Shown here: positions 27,501-35,590 of the stretch, in pieces | Position numbering within the stretch: position 1 is the stretch's first letter | Layout of the letters: each line of letters begins with the position of its first letter | Assembly (NCBI GenBank): GCA_965372405.1 | Contig: CBDVCE010000014.1 | Span: forward strand, 11,131-75,130 | Length of the DNA: 64,000 nt | Direction of reading: 5' to 3' | From: Sunxiuqinia sp965372405 | GTDB lineage: Bacteria; Bacteroidota; Bacteroidia; Bacteroidales; Prolixibacteraceae | The notes under the pieces: model-generated | Databases searched by the model: none | What the model was told of the DNA's origin: nothing | The model's input: the letters and a program-made list of their open reading frames with translations, nothing else | Translations under genes and position numbers: made by a program

Positions 27501-29151
27501 TGCAAGGTTAACTACCGACTGTGAGGTTGAATCTATTGAAGTAACTGTTGATAATGGAGTGATCAGTTCGGCAGCCTGGAATTGTGGTGCATTGCCATCT
27601 GGATATGTCGGACAAAGCAATTTCACATTTAGTGCAAATGCATGTGTGCCTGATATGACAGTTTGTGTTAGTGCTACCCTAACAGGAGTAGTGACTATCA
27701 CTTATAACATCACCTTTGTAAATGGCGAAACCTGTGAGAAATCCATTCAGATGGATTGTAAAGCAAGTGAATGTTGTGAGGCTATTAAGCTTGAAAAAGT
27801 TGAAGGCGATGGTTGTTGTACTAGGTTAGTAAATAGTTGTGAGGTAGATTCAATTCAAGTGACTGTTTTAAACGGAACCTTAAGTTCTGCTAGCTGGAAT
27901 TGTGGAAGCTTGCCTTCCGCTTACATAGGTCAAAGTAGCTATACATTTGTTTCTTCATTGCCATGTGCTGCAGATTTAACCACTTGTGTTAATGCTACGC
28001 AGGGAATTGTGACAACAACTTATGTGACTTATCTCTCAAATGGTGAAGTTTGTGAACGCTCAATTGAAACAGATTGTCCGGTGACTCCTGCTGCATGTTG
28101 TGCTGAAGTTGGTTTTAAGCTGAAACCAAAATGGCCACATTGGAACAATATGAATGGTACATTCAGTATTACCAATCTTGATCCATCTTCTCCAATCTGT
28201 TCTGTAGAGATTAATGCTACTCCAGCTGCTACGTTTACAACAGGCTCTTTGGTTGTTGATGGTCTTACATCAAGTCAGGGTTGGATAAGTGCCAATATTC
28301 CAGCAAGTGGCACATTATCTCCGGCTGCGGTTAATACCATTCAGTTCAATATGATGGCAACTGGTTACAAGGGCCTGATTGAAATTTGTGTGGTAAAATG
28401 TGATGGAACACGTTGCTGTTTTGAGTTTAAATGGAATAAGAAGCCATGGATTGACATTGGTGTTGAAGTTGGAGATATTCAGCTTCCGGGAAAATTGGGA
28501 GTTGTTACTTTAAATCCGGTTGTTGATAGTCAGTTTGAGGGTAAGGTCAAGTATGTATCGTTTGGATTTAGCGATGAGACTGAAATTGCAGATAAGCAAC
28601 CTGAGTTTTTTGCTGTATCCGGAATCAATTACGATGATGATGATAAGCCAGAAGATCAGGCCTCGATAATTTCAAGTTGCATGGGTAAGAATACAGCCTT
28701 CTTTGAATTGAGTGAAGCCAAATCTGCCAGTGAGCAGTTAGGTAATTTCAACTTGGTGATTGCTAATCATATGCCAAAATTAGGCTGCATATTATTTGAT
28801 GAAGAGGGCAATTTGGTTGTAGCTAGTGAAATCGATGTTGCAGGAGATACGCTCAGTACATCGGCAGTTTCTATTAGTCAGTTTGAAGATATGTTCAACT
28901 TCATCAATCTGTATCCGAATCCAACAGAAGGGAATTTTAATATTACCTATGCTACTGGCAACAGGGGAAGAGTAAATATTAAAGTAATTGATAATACCGG
29001 GCAGGTTGTTCTTCAAAAGAATGGATTGGCTGGTTATCCTGGAGTGCACAAAGAATCGTTAACCGAGCGTATGCTAATTAGTGGAGTTTACCATGTGGTG
29101 CTTGTTTCAGAAGATGGGCGGACACGGTCAAAATCATATGTAAAGAAATAA
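24535..29151 (+). CDS. Secreted T9SS cargo with DUF11-like and Cys-rich repeats
   Basis: This protein of about 1538 residues has a long signal region ending near GSGFAQG. Its N-terminal two thirds consist of beta-sandwich domains of the DUF11 (conserved repeat) type: examples are VTIEDVVPTSLDIVSVPPPS, ITWTIGTLNAATAYAYYYCDIEV and YRLSYKNTSNVPISSINLVD. Three cysteine-rich repeats of about 105 residues follow, encoded at 27142-28095. The last 75 residues, from FNFINLYPNPTEGNFNI to the end, are a type A T9SS sorting domain, so the protein is exported by the SprA translocon and attached to or released from the surface. An in-frame ATG at 24514 would add seven residues. The likely role is surface adhesin or sheath component, by analogy. 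A stable stem-loop follows the stop. Confidence 0.88.
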   Translation: MKKFEVFMLNCLNTLIFQRLRRYLSRTKSGLKYLSVLLMSFFLLNAGSGFAQGNPNEAEWNGYGYSLKKVVSNLSIQSGINFSYTIIFSAPAGATTVTIEDVVPTSLDIVSVPPPSSVSGITPNVTISGQTVTYTLTSLPTGVSHSGSFTIVVKFPEGTTCDGETARNRAGILVNDKWEYTPYVSTTAQTVDPWKVSKSILTGAVVNPGGGSCGYLMNEGDTVKYRLSVLKNSPYWGNVIGQQNMTSAVVTDILPTGAVMTGSSANIGSAVQAGSTITWTIGTLNAATAYAYYYCDIEVYYPAGTFPNGSIINNDATLTGTTCGQQATHNSNQTCIEVANIVQNPSGYFKKYLSLTNRVPGCQGYYNIVFCNNGNVALSAFNINDVIPSGITVNQVKVYGGDATTTMALSANSGANVISSSISTSFFDSGSLTFAVNDLQLQMTGSLPVGDCINLLIYFDVDPNPTGTVVTNCTTFDELSNALTLPQTCVSFTVEEGEPRPCLNKDICSPMSSYEPGDIVRFRLRVQNIGSADLIGGAISDVLHSNFSYVGNESYYVGSTYNPACSSSGTLPSGTSAWGGVTPSQSGNNLTWNLPDIQADCQLFYVGYCSYYGTYGLPYYFIEFDAEVDSFALPGVTPNEFEINGSNLSSTVVSNEVNVLVVASFGQEVEKLVSVDNGTNYASSGIVAPGANARYRLSYKNTSNVPISSINLVDLLPRDDGTNDWLILNRTAPRGSQFDVTYAANHWTSLLPLATAPISAIDFAPGQNICLPAFGVSAGCTTTSWSATPDQNIRMDYTTFSLAPSVKLLEDFDVTIPASVNNQQTVCNDFAALVTADFLLDGTPTSVTLTPISAPPVCLTVDTTIVTENCCDSVTVSQVQGDCCVRLSSKCEVKSIEVDVTNGTISSASWNCGTLPSGFVGQSNFTFTPNNCALELSACFDPDQNGPLSVTFTITFSNGETCEKTIDMDCAAVDCCESVKIEKQQDECCARLTTDCEVESIEVTVDNGVISSAAWNCGALPSGYVGQSNFTFSANACVPDMTVCVSATLTGVVTITYNITFVNGETCEKSIQMDCKASECCEAIKLEKVEGDGCCTRLVNSCEVDSIQVTVLNGTLSSASWNCGSLPSAYIGQSSYTFVSSLPCAADLTTCVNATQGIVTTTYVTYLSNGEVCERSIETDCPVTPAACCAEVGFKLKPKWPHWNNMNGTFSITNLDPSSPICSVEINATPAATFTTGSLVVDGLTSSQGWISANIPASGTLSPAAVNTIQFNMMATGYKGLIEICVVKCDGTRCCFEFKWNKKPWIDIGVEVGDIQLPGKLGVVTLNPVVDSQFEGKVKYVSFGFSDETEIADKQPEFFAVSGINYDDDDKPEDQASIISSCMGKNTAFFELSEAKSASEQLGNFNLVIANHMPKLGCILFDEEGNLVVASEIDVAGDTLSTSAVSISQFEDMFNFINLYPNPTEGNFNITYATGNRGRVNIKVIDNTGQVVLQKNGLAGYPGVHKESLTERMLISGVYHVVLVSEDGRTRSKSYVKK
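27142..28095 (+). repeat. Three tandem cysteine-rich repeats inside the T9SS cargo gene
   Basis: The units start at 27142, 27457 and 27772 and span 315, 315 and 324 bp (105, 105 and 108 residues). Each opens with a CC pair, has a second CC about 14 residues later, then (S/T)xCEVxSI, SAxWNCGxLPSxxxGQS, and ends in NGExCExxIxxDC. A fourth CC pair at 28096 opens a shorter diverged domain. The regular cysteine spacing suggests disulfide-stabilised modules outside the cell. Confidence 0.85.
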
Positions 29152-29198
29152 AACTTAAGTAAGGGGCTGACTACTAGTTGGCTCCTTGCTGTTAAGTT
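29152..29198 (+). terminator. Long stem-loop after the T9SS cargo gene
   Basis: AACTTAA (29152-29158) pairs with TTAAGTT (29192-29198). An inner stem pairs AAGGGGCT (29161-29168) with GGCTCCTT (29180-29187) using two wobble pairs. It begins directly at the stop codon. No strong T-run follows, so it may terminate inefficiently or protect the 3' end. Confidence 0.5.
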
Positions 29199-29200
29199 CC

Positions 29201-29232
29201 TTTGGAAGATATTCTTACGCGTTGTATCTTTC
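29201..29232 (+). promoter_or_regulatory. Promoter of recX
   Basis: TTTG at 29201-29204 and TATCTTTC at 29225-29232 with a 20-bp spacer match the Bacteroidota consensus except for the last base. Transcription would begin near 29238, 18 bases before the recX ATG. Confidence 0.6.
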
Positions 29233-29255
29233 ACAAAATTTATTATTTATTCTGA

Positions 29256-29729
29256 ATGAAGTTCAATCAGGAACAAAAAGATGCGTACCAAAAGGCTGCA
29301 TTTGTGTGCAGCAAAGCTGAAAAGAGCTCTAATAAAATCAGGCAAAAGTTACTTGATTGGGGTTTGTCTGAAGAGGAAGTTAATCCTGTTCTTGAAGAGT
29401 TGATTTCAGAAAAATATATTGATGACGAGCGTTATTCCCGAAGTTATGTTCGGGATAAATTTCGCTTCAATAAATGGGGGCGAATAAAAATTGCCTTTAA
29501 CCTACGAGCCGATAAAATCTCTAATACAGTTATTGAAGTTGCTTTGGAGGAGATCAATGATTTGGCCTATCGTAAAATGCTGCAAGAGATTTTGTTGGCT
29601 AAATCAGCAAAAACAAAGGCAGAAAATCAATATGATAAGAAAGCAAAATTGGCTCGTTTTGCCCAAAGTAGAGGATTTGAAAGTGATTTGATTTTTAAAT
29701 TGATTGATGAGATTCTAAAAAGCGAATAG
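29256..29729 (+). CDS. recX: Regulatory protein RecX
   Basis: The 157-residue all-helical protein matches RecX, which binds RecA filaments and limits recombinase activity. The family pattern is clear: three three-helix repeats, with KAxxxCSKAEKSSNKIRQKLLDWGLSEEEV as the first, then LxxLISEKYIDDERYSRSYVRDKFRFNKWGRIKI, the most conserved stretch of RecX, and a C-terminal repeat with KAKLARFAQSRGFESDLIFKLI. Length is within the usual 150-260 range. recA is not nearby, so control must act in trans. It has its own promoter after the stem-loop of the preceding gene. Confidence 0.9.
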   Translation: MKFNQEQKDAYQKAAFVCSKAEKSSNKIRQKLLDWGLSEEEVNPVLEELISEKYIDDERYSRSYVRDKFRFNKWGRIKIAFNLRADKISNTVIEVALEEINDLAYRKMLQEILLAKSAKTKAENQYDKKAKLARFAQSRGFESDLIFKLIDEILKSE

Positions 29730-29914
29730 AATTCTTCAGATACTTGTGTTTCAAATACTCTTAAGCCTTCCTGCCAATCAGTCTAAAATCTTAAATAATT
29801 ATTCTTTTCCACAATTAATCAACATCCATTTCAGAGGCAAAATGAAATCCGTAATTTTATGCATCCGAAAGTTTGACTTTGAGATTTAGTAATGATTGAT
29901 AAAACTACTTGAGA

Positions 29915-32900
29915 ATGATTCCGTTTACGCATTTACATGTTCACTCACAATATTCAATTCTTGATGGAGCTGCCAGTGTGAAAGGCCTGGTTGGGAAAGC
30001 TAAGAAAGATGGAATGACCGCTTTGGCACTTACCGATCATGGAATGATGTATGGTGTGAAGGAGTTTTTTGATGTCTGTAAAAAAGAAGGTGTCAAACCG
30101 ATTATTGGATGTGAAACATATGTGGCATCTCGAACCATCAATGATAAATCTGAAAAGCAAGACCGTTCTGGAAACCATTTGATTCTTCTTGCAAAAAATA
30201 GAACCGGATATAAGAATTTGATTAAGCTTATCTCAGAAGCCAACACCAATGGTTTTTATTATAAGCCACGAATTGATAAAGAATTGCTTGAAAAGTATAG
30301 TGAGGGGCTTATCGTTTCATCTGCTTGTTTGGGAGGAGAGGTGCCTCAGAAAATTATGAAGAGCACTCTTGAAGAGGCAGGGGAAGTCATTGACTGGTAC
30401 AAATCTGTTTTTGGTGAAGACTATTATCTGGAATTGCAGCGTCATGAATCTGAGATTTTAGAGTTGAACGATGATGTTTACAAAAATCAGGTACTTTGTA
30501 ATAGGGAAATTCTAAAATTGGCTGAAAAGCATCAGGTAAAAGTGATTGCAACTAATGATGTCCACTTTACCAATAAGGAAGATGCGGATGCACACGATTT
30601 GTTAATTTGTTTGAACACTGGGAAGGATTTTGATGATCCAAACCGGATGAGATATACCAAGCAGGAATGGTTTAAGACAACTGCAGAAATGAATCAGCTC
30701 TTTGGAGATGTGCCACAGACACTGCAAAATACTGCTGAGATTGTTGATAAAGTTGAAGTGTATGAGTTGAACTCTGCTCCAATTATGCCTCCATTTCCTA
30801 TCCCTGAAGACTTTGGAACAGAAGAGGAGTATCTGGAAAAATTTCCTAAAGAAAAATTAAGTGAAGAGTTTGGCGATACCGCATTTGAACGGCTTGGAGG
30901 ATTTGATAAAGTACTTCGCGTAAAACTGGAGTCCGATTATTTGGAACACCTAACATATGAGGGAGCCAAACTTCGATATGCTGATCCTATTCCTGCTGAT
31001 GTTTTGGAGCGAATTGATTTTGAGTTGGATACCATTAAAACAATGGGTTTTCCAGGTTACTTCCTGATTACTCAGGATTTTATTAATGCAGCAAAAGAGA
31101 TGGGAGTTCTTGTAGGACCGGGTCGTGGTTCTGCAGCAGGGGCTGTAGTTTCGTACTGTACAGGGATTACCAATATAGACCCCATAAAGTATGATTTGCT
31201 GTTTGAGCGTTTCCTGAATCCGGATCGTATCTCAATGCCCGATGTCGATATCGACTTTGATGATGATGGTCGCCAGCTGGTTCTCGACTGGGTAACCAAA
31301 AAGTATGGACAGGATAAAGTAGCACACATCTGTACATTTGGAACAATGGCCACAAAGATGGCTATTCGTGATGTGGCTCGGGTAATGAAACTTCCACTGC
31401 CAGAGGCTGATCGTTTGGCAAAGTTAGTGCCTGAAGCTCCTAAAATGAGTTTCTTGAAGGCCTATAAGGAAAGCCCTGAACTCAAAAGGGAAAAAACATC
31501 GCCAAATCCGTTGATCGTAAGTACTCTGAAGTTTGCCGAAACACTTGAAGGTTCCATTCGGCAGACTGGTGTGCATGCCTGTGGAATTCTGATTAGTCGT
31601 GACCCCTTGACGGATCATATCCCAATCATGCCAACCAAGGAAGAAGCACTTTTTACGACTCAATATGATGGTCGTTTTGTGGAAGACATTGGTCTGCTAA
31701 AGATGGACTTCCTCGGATTAAAGACGCTTTCAATTATTAAAGAGACCATCGAGAATGTCCGCTTGTCTAAAGGACTGGAAATTGATATTGATAAAATTCC
31801 CGAGGATGATGAAAAAACATTTGAGCTGTTTAGTCACGGTGATACAACAGCAATTTTTCAGTTTGAATCTCCCGGAATGAAAAAACATATGCGGAATTTG
31901 AAGCCTAACCGTTTTGAGGATTTGGTTTCGATGAACGCTCTTTACCGACCGGGACCAATGGAATATATTCCTGATTTCATTGACCGTAAACATGGACGCA
32001 AGCAGGTGAAATACGATCATCCCATGATGGAAAAATACCTGAGCGAGACCTATGGAATTACTGTATTTCAGGAACAGGTGATGTTACTTTCACGTCATTT
32101 GGCCAATTTCACTCGTGGAGATTCTGACTCATTACGTAAAGCGATGGGTAAGAAGATTATGGCCATGATGGATAAACTTAAAGTGAAGTTTATTGATGGC
32201 TGCAAGGCCAACCCCGATTTTATGAAAGGCTGCAAAGAAGTTAAAAAAGATCCTGACGAGCTGATTCAGAAGATTTGGAAAGACTGGGAGGCTTTTGCCA
32301 GTTATGCATTTAACAAGTCGCACTCCGTATGTTATGCACATATTGCTTATCAAACAGGTTATTTGAAAGCTCACTTCCCTGCTGAATTTATGGCAGCCAA
32401 CATGAGCCGAAATCTGAGCAATATTGCTGATATCACCAAACTGATGGAGGAGTCCAAGCGTATGGGGATAAATGTTGGTGGGCCTGATGTAAATGAAAGT
32501 TTCCTGAAGTTTACGGTGAACAAGCAAGGTGATGTTCGTTTCGGAATGGCAGCAATTAAAGGAGTTGGAGCTGGAGCTGTTACTGATATTGTGAAAGCAC
32601 GCGAGGAGGGAGAATTCAAATCTGTTTTTGATTTTGTTGAGCGCGTAAATTTGCAGTCTGTCAATAAAAAGAACATTGAAGCATTAGCTATGGCTGGTGC
32701 TTTCGATAGCTTTGGTAAGATGAAACGAAGTCAATTCTTTTCAGGTATTGATCCTAATGACTCAAGTACATTTGTTGAAAAGCTAATTCGCTATGGCAGT
32801 CAGATGCAGCTGGAAAGAAATAATGCTCAGCAATCTCTTTTTGGTGAAGCAACCAATACTCAGGTGGTTCAAACTCCTGAAATACCACATATTGAAGAAT

Positions 32901-33556
32901 GGGCTAAAATTGTTCTGTTAGAAAAGGAAAAAGCCCTGATTGGCATTTACTTGTCGGCTCATCCTCTTGATGACTATAAGCTTGAGATTGATAACTTCAC
33001 AAGTAGGGATATATCTTTAAAAGACTTGAATAACAATATAGAAAATTTGAAAGGCAAAGAGTTAACATTTGCAGGTATGGTTAGTGAAAGTCGTGAAGCC
33101 ATTGGAAAAACTGGTAAGCCTTATTGTAATATGACGCTTAATGATTATACTGATTCGTATAAGATGTTTTTCTTTGGAAAAGATTACGTTGAGTTTTCGA
33201 AATATTGTAAAGATGGTCTTTTCCTAATGATTAAAGGACAAATTCAGAATCGATATGGATCCGAAATTTTAGAATTTAAAGTTAAGCAAATCGATTTATT
33301 GCCAGATGTACGCGAAAACAGAGTAACCAGTATTACTGTTAATATTCCACTTCAGGCAGTAACTTCAGAATTGATTGAAGATTTTGAGTTGGTTATCAAC
33401 AAAAACAAAGGAAAAACCTTACTGCGCTTTAACGTGTGGGATACTGAAACAAAAACAGTTGTTAATCTGTTTTCAAGGAATACAAGAATAAATATTAACA
33501 ATGAAGTTGAAGCGTTTTTTGAAGAGCGCGATTTTCTCTCGTTTAAGATAAATTAG
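29915..33556 (+). CDS. dnaE: DNA polymerase III alpha subunit
   Basis: The 1213-residue protein is the replicative polymerase catalytic subunit. The N-terminal PHP domain starts with FTHLHVHSQYSILDG and includes ALTDHGMMYG. The palm holds the catalytic acids in PDVDIDFDDDGR (near residue 440), after GPGRGSAAGAVVSYC. The fingers, the helix-hairpin-helix (FGMAAIKGVGAGAV) and the C-terminal OB domain (LTFAGMVSESREAIGKTGKPY) follow. QQSLFGE near residue 970 is a good internal beta-clamp-binding motif. I choose the ATG at 29915; a TTG two codons upstream is less likely. It stands downstream of recX with a 185-bp gap, and trxA follows 38 bp after it. Confidence 0.97.
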   Translation: MIPFTHLHVHSQYSILDGAASVKGLVGKAKKDGMTALALTDHGMMYGVKEFFDVCKKEGVKPIIGCETYVASRTINDKSEKQDRSGNHLILLAKNRTGYKNLIKLISEANTNGFYYKPRIDKELLEKYSEGLIVSSACLGGEVPQKIMKSTLEEAGEVIDWYKSVFGEDYYLELQRHESEILELNDDVYKNQVLCNREILKLAEKHQVKVIATNDVHFTNKEDADAHDLLICLNTGKDFDDPNRMRYTKQEWFKTTAEMNQLFGDVPQTLQNTAEIVDKVEVYELNSAPIMPPFPIPEDFGTEEEYLEKFPKEKLSEEFGDTAFERLGGFDKVLRVKLESDYLEHLTYEGAKLRYADPIPADVLERIDFELDTIKTMGFPGYFLITQDFINAAKEMGVLVGPGRGSAAGAVVSYCTGITNIDPIKYDLLFERFLNPDRISMPDVDIDFDDDGRQLVLDWVTKKYGQDKVAHICTFGTMATKMAIRDVARVMKLPLPEADRLAKLVPEAPKMSFLKAYKESPELKREKTSPNPLIVSTLKFAETLEGSIRQTGVHACGILISRDPLTDHIPIMPTKEEALFTTQYDGRFVEDIGLLKMDFLGLKTLSIIKETIENVRLSKGLEIDIDKIPEDDEKTFELFSHGDTTAIFQFESPGMKKHMRNLKPNRFEDLVSMNALYRPGPMEYIPDFIDRKHGRKQVKYDHPMMEKYLSETYGITVFQEQVMLLSRHLANFTRGDSDSLRKAMGKKIMAMMDKLKVKFIDGCKANPDFMKGCKEVKKDPDELIQKIWKDWEAFASYAFNKSHSVCYAHIAYQTGYLKAHFPAEFMAANMSRNLSNIADITKLMEESKRMGINVGGPDVNESFLKFTVNKQGDVRFGMAAIKGVGAGAVTDIVKAREEGEFKSVFDFVERVNLQSVNKKNIEALAMAGAFDSFGKMKRSQFFSGIDPNDSSTFVEKLIRYGSQMQLERNNAQQSLFGEATNTQVVQTPEIPHIEEWAKIVLLEKEKALIGIYLSAHPLDDYKLEIDNFTSRDISLKDLNNNIENLKGKELTFAGMVSESREAIGKTGKPYCNMTLNDYTDSYKMFFFGKDYVEFSKYCKDGLFLMIKGQIQNRYGSEILEFKVKQIDLLPDVRENRVTSITVNIPLQAVTSELIEDFELVINKNKGKTLLRFNVWDTETKTVVNLFSRNTRININNEVEAFFEERDFLSFKIN

Positions 33557-33594
33557 AAATATATACTGAATTAATAATTGAAAAATATTGAATT

Positions 33595-33912
33595 ATGGCA
33601 TTAGAAGTTAATGACGCAAATTTTGAAGAAGTTGTTTTAAAATCAGACAAACCGGTATTAGTAGATTTTTGGGCAGAATGGTGTGGCCCTTGTCGTATGG
33701 TTGCTCCAGTTGTAGAGGAGCTTTCTCAAGACTATGAAGGAAAGATTTTAGTAACTAAAGTAGATGTTGACAGCAACCCTGACACAGCTGTTAAATTCGG
33801 AATTCGTAATATTCCAACCATCTTGTTTATTAAAGGTGGTGAGGTAGTTGACAAGCATGTTGGTGCTGCTCCAAAAGCTGCGTTGGCTGCAAAAATTGAT
33901 GCATTGCTATAA
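33595..33912 (+). CDS. trxA: Thioredoxin
   Basis: The 105-residue protein is a classic cytoplasmic thioredoxin that reduces protein disulfides, with electrons from thioredoxin reductase. The active-site string WAEWCGPCRMVAP (about residues 27-39) carries the redox CGPC pair. The buried aspartate region VLVDFW and the cis-proline loop NIPTILF are in place. There is no signal peptide. It follows dnaE by 38 bp and may be cotranscribed, and it is closed by a strong terminator. Confidence 0.97.
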   Translation: MALEVNDANFEEVVLKSDKPVLVDFWAEWCGPCRMVAPVVEELSQDYEGKILVTKVDVDSNPDTAVKFGIRNIPTILFIKGGEVVDKHVGAAPKAALAAKIDALL

Positions 33913-33935
33913 GCTTCAGCCAATAATGAAAAGCT

Positions 33936-33963
33936 AAGGGAGCCTTTTGGGCTCCCTTTTTTC
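33936..33963 (+). terminator. Strong terminator of trxA
   Basis: AAGGGAGCC (33936-33944) pairs perfectly with GGCTCCCTT (33950-33958) around a five-base loop. The sequence ends in a T-run to 33962. Confidence 0.9.
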
Positions 33964-34123
33964 TGATCTTTTTCTAACTAAACTATCTCTTGTTCTGTTT
34001 AATGGTTTCCACGGCTTCGTGGAGGCTTTCTATGGTAGAATGGATTATACAAATCCTGTGCCATTCTTATTTAAGAACGGAGTTTTTGCTAAAATATTTT
34101 GAAAGAAATTACTTTTTGAGGTG

Positions 34124-34864
34124 CTAATCAAAGATCAGTTTTACCAATTCAACAGATATCTGGCTAATATTGGTGAAAAGAAAATCTGAAAATGATGAGT
34201 GCGCATTTTCATCAGCTTTATCTGAGATTATTCGAATGACAGTACAGGGGATTTGATAATCTGCAGCAACTTGTGCAATGGCAGCACCTTCCATTTCGGT
34301 ACAAAGTATCTCAGGGTATTTCTGATGAATCAGTTCTTTCCCTTCATGGGATGCCACAAACTGATCGCCGGTTCCAATTGCTCCAGAGAAGACTTTGGGA
34401 TTGTATTGATCGCTGATGCCAGGGAATTCACCATTCTTTAACTTTTCAACAAATAGCTCAGTGGCTGTCATCGCGTTATTAAATGACTTTTCATGCACGT
34501 TAAAGGAGAAGTCTTTCCAGAATGGACTTTTCACATCATTAAAACCAGTAAGCAACGTAAGATTTACATCGTGCTGAATTAGCTTGTCTGCCACAACAAT
34601 GTCTCCAATATCAAGGTCAGAACGAAGAGAGCCAGCAAGACCTATAAAAACCAACTGATCAACATTAAATAGATTAATGAGAGTGCTGGCAGTTGAGGCT
34701 CCAGCAACTTTCCCCCAACCAGAAAGAGCCATTACAATTTCGTTGTCTCCAAGCTTGCCAGAATAAAAAGTTCGTGGGCCAATATTCTGCGTAGTCACAT
34801 CCTGCATCTCATCTTTTAACATCAGGATTTCTTCCTGCATGGCTCCAATTAGTCCGGTTTTCAT
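34124..34864 (-). CDS. mtnN: 5'-methylthioadenosine/S-adenosylhomocysteine nucleosidase
   Basis: The 246-residue enzyme cleaves methylthioadenosine and S-adenosylhomocysteine to adenine and the thioribose products, removing inhibitors formed when S-adenosylmethionine is used. Family marks are MKTGLIGAMQEEI at the start, GLAGSLRSDLDIGDIVVA, GTGDQFVAS, CTEMEGAAIAQVA with the ribose-binding glutamates, and the catalytic aspartate in RIISDKAD. A related enzyme, futalosine hydrolase MqnB, serves menaquinone synthesis, but the EMEGAA and SDKAD context favours MtnN. It is divergent from the HAD gene. metK, 7 kb away, makes the S-adenosylmethionine upstream of its substrates. Confidence 0.9.
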   Translation of the reverse strand: MKTGLIGAMQEEILMLKDEMQDVTTQNIGPRTFYSGKLGDNEIVMALSGWGKVAGASTASTLINLFNVDQLVFIGLAGSLRSDLDIGDIVVADKLIQHDVNLTLLTGFNDVKSPFWKDFSFNVHEKSFNNAMTATELFVEKLKNGEFPGISDQYNPKVFSGAIGTGDQFVASHEGKELIHQKYPEILCTEMEGAAIAQVAADYQIPCTVIRIISDKADENAHSSFSDFLFTNISQISVELVKLIFD

Positions 34865-34890
34865 TCTGTATTGTATTTAATTTTAGGATT

Positions 34891-34898
34891 CAAAAATA
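34891..34898 (-). promoter_or_regulatory. -7 box upstream of mtnN
   Basis: On the minus strand these bases read TATTTTTG, a perfect TAnnTTTG, 27 bp before the mtnN ATG. No good -33 box is seen at the right distance. Confidence 0.4.
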
Positions 34899-34955
34899 GA
34901 TAAAAAATAAGATGGAATTCTATTTCCTAATCAGACATTGTTTAGTTTTGTTTTC

Positions 34956-35582
34956 ATGAAGCAAAACAACATCAGAAACATCATTTTTGATTTGGGAGGT
35001 GTTCTCCTTGATTTGGATATTGATCGATCGGTTCAGGCTTTTCAAAAGCTGGGGCTAAAAGATCTTGATAAACAAGATGGATGGTACAATAAAAGCAAGG
35101 TTTTCAGGGAGCTGGAAAAAGGATTACTGAGTGATGACCAGTTTCGTAGTGGAGTCCGTTCACTTCTTCCGAATGGAGCGAGCGACGAAGAAATTGATGC
35201 TGCATGGTGTGCCATGTTGGTTGGTTTTGCCCCCGAAAAAGTTGAACTTCTGAAAAACTTAAGTTTAAATTATCAGTTGTTTATTTTCTCAAATACAAAT
35301 AGCATTCACCTTACTCATTTCAGAAAACTATTTTTTGATGCGCATGGATGTCATTTGGATGATTTATTCTCGAAAACCTTTTACTCACACGAAATCAAAA
35401 GAAGAAAGCCTAATACTGATTCTTATGAGATTGTAATAGCAAAGGCTGGAATTGAGGCGAATGAAACCCTTTTTATTGATGATTTAGAAGATAATATAAA
35501 AGGAGCCAAGCAAGCTGGACTTCATGCCACTTGGCTAAAGCCTGAAATAACTGTTAACGAATTACTTGTTGATTACCTGTAG
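34956..35582 (+). CDS. HAD-superfamily phosphatase, YihX-like
   Basis: The 208-residue protein is a haloacid-dehalogenase-type hydrolase of subfamily IA. Motif I is IFDLGGVLLDLD near the start, motif II is LFIFSNTN, motif III holds the lysine in HEIKRRKPNTDSYE, and motif IV is LFIDDLEDN. The DLGGV form of motif I is typical of the YihX/epoxide-hydrolase-like branch, which includes sugar-phosphate phosphatases such as glucose-1-phosphatase. The substrate cannot be told. The ATG at 34956 is preferred; a TTG at 34938 would add six residues. Its stop lies only eight bases from the converging PH-domain gene. Confidence 0.85.
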   Translation: MKQNNIRNIIFDLGGVLLDLDIDRSVQAFQKLGLKDLDKQDGWYNKSKVFRELEKGLLSDDQFRSGVRSLLPNGASDEEIDAAWCAMLVGFAPEKVELLKNLSLNYQLFIFSNTNSIHLTHFRKLFFDAHGCHLDDLFSKTFYSHEIKRRKPNTDSYEIVIAKAGIEANETLFIDDLEDNIKGAKQAGLHATWLKPEITVNELLVDYL

Positions 35583-35590
35583 TTTTTATC

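Noticed and set aside
27000..28095. Cysteine repeats considered as a CRISPR-like or minisatellite array
   Set aside because: The units are long, diverged, in frame and inside a coding sequence; they are protein repeats.
34009..34022. Small hairpin CCACG/CGTGG after the trxA terminator
   Set aside because: A five-bp stem with no T-run, between converging genes; the terminator at 33936 already ends trxA.
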